A DNA stretch of 10,588 bases. Origin: an uncultured Lachnospiraceae bacterium (lineage in GTDB: Bacteria > Bacillota > Clostridia > Lachnospirales > Lachnospiraceae). Positions 5,607-10,588 of this stretch are shown here, piece by piece. How positions within the stretch are numbered: position 1 is the first letter of the stretch; every line of letters begins with the position of its first letter. The DNA is taken from the NCBI GenBank assembly GCA_902803625.1, contig CADCQV010000061.1:1-10588 (forward strand), given 5' to 3'. The notes beneath the pieces were generated by a model that did no database searches, was not told the origin of the DNA, and saw only the letters and a program-made list of their open reading frames with translations. The position numbers and the translations under genes are program-made.

Positions 5607-6740
5607 CTACAAAAACCTCTCTCTTGTTTCCTTTTCACATTCAAAAATCCTGTCAAGGCCGGGATCCGGAATGTTTATGTGCCTCTCCATAGCCTGTTCT
5701 ATCTTTTCCGCTATTTCCGGATACTTTATCTCGCCCTTAAGGAAGAGCTTCACTGCTTCCTCATTTGCAGCATTGAAAACCGTAGGCATGATTCCGCCTG
5801 CTCTTGCAGCCCTCAGAGCCAGCTCAAGCCCCCTGAAGGTTTTCATATCGGGTCTTTCAAAGGTCAGGCTTCCTATCCTGAAAAGATCCAGCCTCTCCAT
5901 TTTCAGGCTCTTTCTCTCAGGGTAAAACAGGGCATACTGGATCGGAAGATGCATATCCGGAACCCCAAGCTCCGCTATAACCGCTCCGTCCTTAAACTGA
6001 ACCCCGGAATGGACTATGCTCTGGGGGTGGATCAGAACCTCGATATTATCATAATCCACATCAAACAGCCAGTGGGCCTCCATAACCTCCAGTCCCTTAT
6101 TTACAAGAGTTGAAGAGTCTATGGTAACCTTCGGTCCCATGTCCCAGTTCGGGTGCTTCAGTGCCTTTTCGGCGGTCATATCTTCAAGCTCATCCGGACT
6201 CTTGCCCCGGAAGGGGCCGCCGCTTGCTGTCAGAAGAATCTTTTCCACAGCAGAATGCTTTTCTCCGTTCAGGGACTGGAATATGGCTGAATGCTCCGAA
6301 TCCACCGGAAGGAGCCTGACTCCGTTTTCATTAGCCTCCCTTGTAATGATATGTCCGGCTGTAACAAGGGTTTCCTTATTTGCAAGTGCAATATCGTGAC
6401 CGGCTCTTATAGCCGCACGTGTTGGCCTTATCCCTATCATTCCCACCATTGCTCCCACAGTGATATCGGAGTCGGCGGATGCTGCCTCCATAATACCGTC
6501 CATACCGGAAAGCACCTTTACCGGGGTATCGGCGGTCTTTATTTTCAGCTCCTCTGCAGCCTTTTCGTCATAAAGCGCGGCTATATCCGGCTTATACTTC
6601 CTTATCTGTTCCTCCATAAGAAAGACATTTTTCCCGGCAGCAATGGATACCACAGAAAGGAAGGAAGGATGTTCATCAACTATATCCAGGGTCTGGGTTC
6701 CGATAGAACCTGTTGACCCGAGTATGCTTAGTTTTTTCAA
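5607..6740 (-). CDS. dxr: 1-deoxy-D-xylulose 5-phosphate reductoisomerase
   Basis: 377 residues, close to the family norm of about 380-400. The enzyme converts DXP to 2-C-methyl-D-erythritol 4-phosphate with NADPH, the committed step of the MEP isoprenoid pathway, in the cytoplasm. The NADPH-binding loop GSTGSIG is at 8-14. Other landmarks are ALANKETLVTAG (118-129), metal ligands D147 and E149 in VDSEHS, the TASGGPFRG loop (171-179), and NKGLEVMEAHWLF (214-226) with the third ligand E218. The start is TTG (6738-6740), chosen because AGGAGG lies 6 nt upstream and the protein then begins MKKLSILGSTG, as expected. It lies 117 nt after cdsA across a repeat array and 5 nt before rseP. It feeds isoprenoid precursors to UppS in the same operon. 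The gene is intact. Confidence 0.98.
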   Translation of the reverse strand: MKKLSILGSTGSIGTQTLDIVDEHPSFLSVVSIAAGKNVFLMEEQIRKYKPDIAALYDEKAAEELKIKTADTPVKVLSGMDGIMEAASADSDITVGAMVGMIGIRPTRAAIRAGHDIALANKETLVTAGHIITREANENGVRLLPVDSEHSAIFQSLNGEKHSAVEKILLTASGGPFRGKSPDELEDMTAEKALKHPNWDMGPKVTIDSSTLVNKGLEVMEAHWLFDVDYDNIEVLIHPQSIVHSGVQFKDGAVIAELGVPDMHLPIQYALFYPERKSLKMERLDLFRIGSLTFERPDMKTFRGLELALRAARAGGIMPTVFNAANEEAVKLFLKGEIKYPEIAEKIEQAMERHINIPDPGLDRIFECEKETRERFL

Positions 6741-6746
6741 AATATG

Positions 6747-6752
6747 CCTCCT
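6747..6752 (-). promoter_or_regulatory. strong ribosome binding site for dxr (TTG start)
   Basis: AGGAGG on the minus strand, 6 nt before TTG at 6738-6740. It is the strongest SD in the window and fixes the start of dxr, which follows the only long gap inside the operon and so cannot rely on close coupling to cdsA. Confidence 0.85.
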
Positions 6753-6760
6753 GATAATTG

Positions 6761-6846
6761 TGTCATTCCGAGTGCAGCTATGTCATTCTGAGCGCAGCTA
6801 TGTCATTCTGAGTGCAGCTATGTCATTCTGAGCGAAGCGAAGAATC
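6761..6846. repeat. tandem 20-nt mini-hairpin repeat (CATTCTGAGCG-AGCGAAGAATC type)
   Basis: Four copies in exact 20-nt register: 6761-6780, 6781-6800, 6801-6820, and a full-length fourth copy 6821-6846. The first three begin TGTCATTC(T/C)GAG(T/C)GCAGC and end in TA. The fourth continues into AGCGAAGCGAAGAATC. The full copy is symmetrical: ATTCT, GA, GCGAAGC, GA, AGAAT (6825-6845), that is a 5-bp arm, tandem G-A mismatches and a GC-GAA-GC cap. It fills most of the cdsA-dxr gap. I recall similar sequences scattered between genes in unrelated bacteria, but this is from memory. The first three copies are truncated and lack the closing AGAAT arm. Confidence 0.85.
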
Positions 6847-6857
6847 GAAGGATATGT

Positions 6858-7706
6858 TCAGTTCATAGTACAGCAGAGTATGTAAATCACCGGTACGGTT
6901 ATTATGATGGAGTCAAAGCGGTCAAGAATCCCGCCATGACCCGGTATCACTTTTCCGTAATCCTTTATTCCCTGATCCCTCTTTATGCCAGAGGCAAAGA
7001 GATCCCCGAACTGTGAAACCACAGCACCGGCTCCTGCCACCACAGCGAAGACAGCAATATTTCCGTGGGTAATAAGTGCAAGTATCCCGCCGAACAGAGC
7101 AGCAAACAGTGTGCCGCCGACAGCTCCCTCCACGGATTTTTTCGGCGAAAGCACCGGTGCCAGCTTATGCCTGCCGAAAGCCCTGCCGGTAAAATACGCA
7201 AAGGTATCACAGATCCAGGAGGATATTACAACCAGTAAAACCTCCGTCAATCCGTTCTCTCGAAGCCTCAAAAGATAAAGAAAGGACAGCATAAAGGGAA
7301 TATAAAGAAAGCCGAAGAAATTCCTTATTATCCGTACATTGTCATATTCCGGATAACGCGCAACAAAGCATATCATAAATATCACAACCGAAATAACGAC
7401 CGTGTATAACATATATTCGTATCTTCTGCTTAAAAGGATAACCACATAGTACCCTACCGTACATAAATACCCGGCTATTTCCGGCAGGGCTGTCTCATAC
7501 AAAGGCTCTTTTTCGGAAATCCCCCCAGAAGAAAGACTAGCAGAGTCTTTCCCTGCGGGAATCCGCCTCACGGCCCTTAAGAATTCGCTATAGCCTGTAA
7601 TGGAAATAAAAAGAAGAAGGACCCACCACAGGAGTCCCCCGTAATACAGCCCTGCACCGAGTATCGCTACAAGCACTACGGCACTAAATACCCTTGTTCT
7701 CAGCAT
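6858..7706 (-). CDS. cdsA: phosphatidate cytidylyltransferase (CDP-diglyceride synthase)
   Basis: 282 residues, an integral membrane enzyme that makes CDP-diacylglycerol from phosphatidic acid and CTP, the branch point of bacterial phospholipid synthesis. The diagnostic CDS signature is at 231-265: S-Q-F-G-D, SGIKRDQGIKDYGKVIPGHG (239-258), then DRFD. A second conserved block, CDTFAYFTGRAFGRHKLAP (166-184) followed by SPKKSVEG (187-194), is also present. Several membrane helices are visible, for example about 8-38, 78-93, 100-116, 130-147, 155-172, 196-228 and 266-280. A hydrophilic Ser/Lys-rich loop (49-72) separates the first helices from the rest. The ATG is 4 nt after the uppS stop with AGGTGG 9 nt upstream, inside the uppS end, so the two are translationally close. 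UppS and CdsA together supply lipid carrier and phospholipid precursors. The gene is intact. Confidence 0.97.
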   Translation of the reverse strand: MLRTRVFSAVVLVAILGAGLYYGGLLWWVLLLFISITGYSEFLRAVRRIPAGKDSASLSSGGISEKEPLYETALPEIAGYLCTVGYYVVILLSRRYEYMLYTVVISVVIFMICFVARYPEYDNVRIIRNFFGFLYIPFMLSFLYLLRLRENGLTEVLLVVISSWICDTFAYFTGRAFGRHKLAPVLSPKKSVEGAVGGTLFAALFGGILALITHGNIAVFAVVAGAGAVVSQFGDLFASGIKRDQGIKDYGKVIPGHGGILDRFDSIIITVPVIYILCCTMN

Positions 7707-7710
7707 TTAC

Positions 7711-8427
7711 TCATTCCACCTGTTCTCCGGTCTTTCCAAAGCGCCTCTGTCTCGAAGAATAGTGCTCCAGAGCCTTTTCCAGCTCCTCTTCCGTAAAAGC
7801 AGGCCAGTGTACGTCCGTAAAATAGAACTCAGTATAGGCACACTGCCAGAGAAGATAATTCGACAGCCTCATTTCTCCGCTTGTTCTGATGAGGAGGTCA
7901 GGATCGGGAATCCCCGCTGTATCGAGATGAGAGCTTATCAGCTCCTCCGTAACAGCTGTATCCCCGGAAAGTATACCCCTTTCCTTCTCTTCCAGTATAG
8001 TGTTCACCGCCCTCACTATCTCATCACGGCTTCCGTAATTCAGGGCGATCTGAAAATTAAGCCCGTCAAAATCCCTGCTGAATTCCTCCAGCTCCCGGAT
8101 ACTTTTCTGAATATCCTCTGCGAGACCGGTCTTGTCTCCGATTATCCGAACCCGCATATGGTTCTTTTCCGCAGTATTCTTACAGGTCTTCAGATATGAA
8201 CGTAAAAGATCCATAAGAGCCTTTACTTCATCACCGGGCCTGGACCAGTTCTCCGTGGAAAATGCATATACGGTGAGATACTTTATCCCCTTGTTCCAGG
8301 CGATGCGGCAGATGTTCTCCACATTTTTCGCACCCTGTGTATGGCCGAAGGTTCTTGGCATCCCTTTGGACTTCGCCCACCGGCCGTTACCGTCGAGGAT
8401 AATTGCCACATGCTGCGGTACGTTCAA
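7711..8427 (-). CDS. uppS: undecaprenyl diphosphate synthase (cis-prenyltransferase)
   Basis: 238 residues, typical length. It extends farnesyl diphosphate with isopentenyl diphosphate to C55 undecaprenyl diphosphate, the lipid carrier for peptidoglycan and other wall polymers. HVAIILDGNGRWA (6-18) carries the catalytic Asp (D12). FGHTQGAKNV (27-36) and YAFSTENWSRP (54-64) are conserved blocks. RTSGEMRLSN (181-190) binds the IPP diphosphate, and E200 lies in the C-terminal conserved segment. The start is TTG (8425-8427), overlapping the frr stop as TTGA, a 4-nt overlap that points to translational coupling. AAGGAG (8439-8444) lies 11 nt upstream within frr. The TTG start is supported because the protein then begins MNVPQHVAIILDG and no in-frame ATG is near. 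The gene is intact. Confidence 0.97.
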   Translation of the reverse strand: MNVPQHVAIILDGNGRWAKSKGMPRTFGHTQGAKNVENICRIAWNKGIKYLTVYAFSTENWSRPGDEVKALMDLLRSYLKTCKNTAEKNHMRVRIIGDKTGLAEDIQKSIRELEEFSRDFDGLNFQIALNYGSRDEIVRAVNTILEEKERGILSGDTAVTEELISSHLDTAGIPDPDLLIRTSGEMRLSNYLLWQCAYTEFYFTDVHWPAFTEEELEKALEHYSSRQRRFGKTGEQVE

Positions 8428-8981
8428 ACCGTCATTATCTCCTTTTCTTTCTCAGCTCCGGCCTCATCGATCTTTTTTATGAACTTATCCGTAATCTTCT
8501 GAAGCTCATCCTGAAGATCCTTTATCACATCTTCGGAAATATCCTCCGATTTTCCGAGCTTCTTCAAATGGTCAACACCGTCACGCCTGATATTTCTGAC
8601 GGCAACCTTACATTCCTCGCCCTTCTTCTTTACATCCTTGCAGAGCTCTTTTCTCCTGTCCTCTGTAAGCTCGGGAAAAACAAGACGGATAGCGGTTCCG
8701 TCATTATTGGGATTGATCCCGATATCAGATGCCTGAAGCGCCTTTTCGATATCCTTTAAGAGGCCTTTGTCATAGGGCTTTATCATAATCACCCTGGCTT
8801 CCGGAACGGAAACATTGCCTACCTGCTGCAAAGCAGTGGGAGTTCCGTAATAATCCACCTTGATCTTGTCGAGTATATGGGGGTTTGCCCTTCCGGCCCT
8901 TATGGAAGCAAGCTCTCCCTGAAGGTTCTCAAGGGATTTCTGCATCTTGTCCTCGTATTTAGCGATCCTTTCGTCTGACAT
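8424..8981 (-). CDS. frr: ribosome recycling factor
   Basis: 185 residues, exactly the usual RRF length. With EF-G it splits the post-termination 70S ribosome. Conserved blocks are IRAGRANPHILD (27-38), DYYGTPTALQQ (43-53), INPNNDGTAIRLVFPELTEDRR (89-110, a near-invariant core) and the C-terminal AVRNIRRD helix segment with its conserved arginines (about 126-133). The long three-helix-bundle part and the small beta domain are both complete. The ATG is 24 nt downstream of pyrH. AAGGAG (8997-9002) lies 15 nt upstream, rather far, and no alternative in-frame start sits between. Its TGA overlaps the uppS TTG. pyrH-frr adjacency is one of the most conserved gene pairs in bacteria. The gene is intact. 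Confidence 0.98.
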   Translation of the reverse strand: MSDERIAKYEDKMQKSLENLQGELASIRAGRANPHILDKIKVDYYGTPTALQQVGNVSVPEARVIMIKPYDKGLLKDIEKALQASDIGINPNNDGTAIRLVFPELTEDRRKELCKDVKKKGEECKVAVRNIRRDGVDHLKKLGKSEDISEDVIKDLQDELQKITDKFIKKIDEAGAEKEKEIMTV

Positions 8982-9005
8982 AGGCTTTTGCTCACGCTCC
9001 TTTCA

Positions 9006-9701
9006 TTAAACGGTAACCTCTGTACCGTCGAAATCTCCCGAAACAGCCTTTATAATGCTGTGTTCACCGTTTAACAGGAACACCCTCATCGGCATCCTGT
9101 TTTCCATAGCCATTATTGATGCGGTGAGATCCACCACCTGAAGCTTCTTTTCTATGACCTCCTCTATAGTGAGGCTTTTATATTTTCTGGCATCCGGATT
9201 GCTCTTGGGATCGCTGTCATATACTCCGTCAACAGCCTTAGCAAGAAGTATCATATCCGCGTCTACTTCTATAGCACGCAAAACCACTCCGGTGTCGGTG
9301 GAAAAGTAGGGATGACCGGTTCCTCCCGCGAAGAAAACGACCTGTCCCTTCGAGAAGTATTTATTTGCCCTGTCCTTTGAGAACAGCTTCGTAAAGCCAT
9401 CTATCTCAAAAGGCGTAAGGATGGAGGTCATCATCCCCTCCGAGCGGAATATCTCAGATACATAGATACAGTTCATAACCGTAGCCAGCATCCCTATCTG
9501 GTCGGCCTTCGTCCTGTCAATGCTCTCGCTGGTCCTGCCTCTCCAGAAATTGCCTCCGCCGATAACTATTCCTGCTTCCATGCCCTGCTTTACCAGAGCG
9601 GATACATCCTTTGCAACGGTACGGACAGTATCCTCATCAAAACCGGTCTTTTTCTCTCCCGAGAGAGCTTCTCCGGAGAGCTTCAGCATAACTCTTTTCA
9701 T
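9006..9701 (-). CDS. pyrH: UMP kinase
   Basis: 231 residues, slightly short but within the family range. This cytoplasmic enzyme of the amino-acid-kinase fold makes UDP from UMP and ATP, and is usually hexameric and controlled by UTP and GTP. KLSGEAL at 7-13 carries the phosphate-binding lysine. GGGNFWRG is at 48-55, DQIGMLATVMN (67-77) lines the UMP site, AGGTGHPYFSTDT (125-137) is the UMP-binding loop, and AKAVDGVYDSDP (154-165) binds ATP. The ATG is preceded by an odd G6 ribosome binding site (9705-9710), 3 nt away. The gene lies 17 nt after the bactofilin stop and 24 nt before frr. In many Firmicutes tsf precedes pyrH; here a bactofilin does. The gene is intact. Confidence 0.98.
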   Translation of the reverse strand: MKRVMLKLSGEALSGEKKTGFDEDTVRTVAKDVSALVKQGMEAGIVIGGGNFWRGRTSESIDRTKADQIGMLATVMNCIYVSEIFRSEGMMTSILTPFEIDGFTKLFSKDRANKYFSKGQVVFFAGGTGHPYFSTDTGVVLRAIEVDADMILLAKAVDGVYDSDPKSNPDARKYKSLTIEEVIEKKLQVVDLTASIMAMENRMPMRVFLLNGEHSIIKAVSGDFDGTEVTV

Positions 9702-9704
9702 GCA

Positions 9705-9710
9705 CCCCCC
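9705..9710 (-). promoter_or_regulatory. unusual all-G ribosome binding site of pyrH
   Basis: On the minus strand GGGGGG lies 3 nt before the pyrH ATG, in the 17-nt gap after the bactofilin stop. It can pair with the anti-SD CCUCC using one G-U pair in place of the usual A-U. Every other SD I find in the window carries at least one A or T, so this one stands out. Confidence 0.55.
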
Positions 9711-9718
9711 GTATTCCG

Positions 9719-10588
9719 TCAGCCTTTGACGGAATTTTTCAGATCATCAAAAAATGTTGTGGGACTGACTTCTGCATAGCACTGCGAGCAGTGTCCCTCA
9801 ACTACGGCTCCGTTATTTATCTGAACGGATTTTGACTTGATGTCGCCCATTACTATTGCTGAGGTATCGAGTATCACAGGTCCCCGTACATCGATGTCAC
9901 CCTTTACCGCACCTGCAATAACTGCGCTGGTTGCTGTGATATTTCCGATGATAACAGACTCCTGTCCTACCTTAACGGCTCCCTTGCTTATTACCTCGCC
10001 TGTGATCTTTGCGGAATCGGCAAATACCTCGGAAGCCTTGGAATTTCCGGTGATCGATCCCGAAACATTGAGCTTTCCTCTCACGTTGATATTGCCCTTT
10101 ACAGCACCTATCACCTCAAGAGATCCCTCGGATGTGACATCACCGTTAATAGTCATTCCTGCTGTAACACAGCCGCTTTCATCCGCCTCGGGTCCGTCCT
10201 CCAGAACGGGGAGCGTTACTTCTGCATTGTTCTCTGCACTCATCTTTTCTGTCTCCTTATCATCATCAGTTTCTGTATCTGTAATAAGATCATCATCTAC
10301 CGGAAGAACAGTTTCCTCCGTTTCTCCCGAAATAAGCCCTTCTACTGCAGCCATTACGCTTTCTTCTACGGGAGCGGGTTCTGTGTCCGCTGCCGGTTCG
10401 GGTAACGGTTCCGCTTCAGGCTCGGGCTCTAAAGCTACCTCAGTCCCGGGCTCTGCTTCAGGTTCGGGCTCTGAAGCTGCTTCAGCTTCGGGTTCCGGGG
10501 CATCCGGCATAATTTCCGGCTCTGCTGCAGGCTCCTCAGGTGCGGCTTCAGCCATAAACTCCGGCTCCGCTACGGGCTCGGGCTCTGA
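9719..10588 (-). CDS. bactofilin (polymer-forming cytoskeletal protein), 5'-partial
   Basis: The frame is open to the window edge, so the N-terminus is cut off; 289 residues are visible. Numbering from the Met at 10555, residues 1-65 are a low-complexity Pro/Glu/Ala arm (repeated EPEPEAEP), 66-125 are acidic, and 129-260 form a bactofilin domain. This domain has short repeats of a right-handed beta helix: MTINGDVTSEGSLEVIGAVK (134-153), then KLNVSGSITG, AKITGEVIS, SVIIGNITA, AVIAGAVKGDIDVRG and AIVMGDIKS. A short tail with FFDDLKN follows. Bactofilins polymerise without nucleotide into membrane-associated filaments involved in cell shape, stalks, motility or wall enzyme placement. CSQCYAE (256-262) has two cysteines near the domain end. 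It sits 17 nt upstream of pyrH, probably in the same operon. An internal RBS and ATG at 10241-10258 may give a shorter form that lacks the Pro/Glu arm. Family confident; role unknown. Confidence 0.9.
   Translation of the reverse strand, partial: SEPEPVAEPEFMAEAAPEEPAAEPEIMPDAPEPEAEAASEPEPEAEPGTEVALEPEPEAEPLPEPAADTEPAPVEESVMAAVEGLISGETEETVLPVDDDLITDTETDDDKETEKMSAENNAEVTLPVLEDGPEADESGCVTAGMTINGDVTSEGSLEVIGAVKGNINVRGKLNVSGSITGNSKASEVFADSAKITGEVISKGAVKVGQESVIIGNITATSAVIAGAVKGDIDVRGPVILDTSAIVMGDIKSKSVQINNGAVVEGHCSQCYAEVSPTTFFDDLKNSVKG
10241..10258 (-). promoter_or_regulatory. internal ribosome binding site and ATG within the bactofilin gene
   Basis: On the minus strand AAGGAG (10253-10258) is followed 9 nt later by ATG (10241-10243), in frame with the bactofilin domain. 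Translation from here would give a 174-residue protein beginning MSAENNAEV, which is about the length of ordinary bactofilins and contains the whole domain. The upstream ATG at 10553-10555 has no comparable site. Either this is a second start or the long form starts outside the window. Confidence 0.5.

Noticed and set aside
5402..5656. 84-codon minus-strand frame overlapping the rseP start and the dxr end
   Set aside because: It is an out-of-frame shadow of two confident genes, with Arg/His/Cys-rich noise composition.
6761..6846. CRISPR array
   Set aside because: The units are directly abutting 20-nt copies without spacers, and no cas genes are present.

Overview
All eight genes I can support read leftward (minus strand). 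The window looks like a chromosomal segment of a moderate-GC Firmicute, most likely class Clostridia and possibly Lachnospiraceae-like. This rests on the conserved pyrH-frr-uppS-cdsA-dxr-rseP order, AGGAGG-type ribosome binding sites, frequent TTG starts and a Hanks-type kinase with a YRD catalytic loop. The placement is inferred from gene order and sequence style, without any search.

Right to left, in transcription order: a 5'-truncated bactofilin gene with a long Pro/Glu-rich N-terminal arm (9719 to the window edge), pyrH (UMP kinase), frr (ribosome recycling factor), uppS (undecaprenyl diphosphate synthase), cdsA (CDP-diglyceride synthase), dxr (DXP reductoisomerase) and rseP (site-2 protease). 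Spacings are 17, 24, -4, 4, 117 and 5 nt, so this is probably one operon. It joins pyrimidine nucleotide supply, ribosome recycling, isoprenoid and undecaprenyl lipid-carrier synthesis, phospholipid synthesis and membrane proteolysis. Two things depart from the usual picture: a bactofilin stands where tsf is often found, and the only wide gap (cdsA-dxr) carries an array of 20-nt mini-hairpin repeats.

After rseP there is a 306-nt gap (4258-4563). It holds a G/A-rich short tandem repeat, a near-consensus sigma-A promoter (TTGACA-17-TATCAT) and a leader of about 175 nt whose predicted first base is also the first base of an 11-bp stem. This starts a second transcription unit of two genes 33 nt apart: a membrane Ser/Thr protein kinase with a C-terminal TPR-like extracytoplasmic region, and a 741-residue secreted, C-terminally anchored protein with about five Ig-like modules. 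They look like a signalling/surface pair of unknown function and are the least conventional genes in the window.

The left end (1-150) is a non-coding composite of nested palindromes, which looks like a dispersed intergenic repeat and could also act as a 3' end for the kinase unit. No tRNA, rRNA, CRISPR array, transposase or plus-strand gene is supported.
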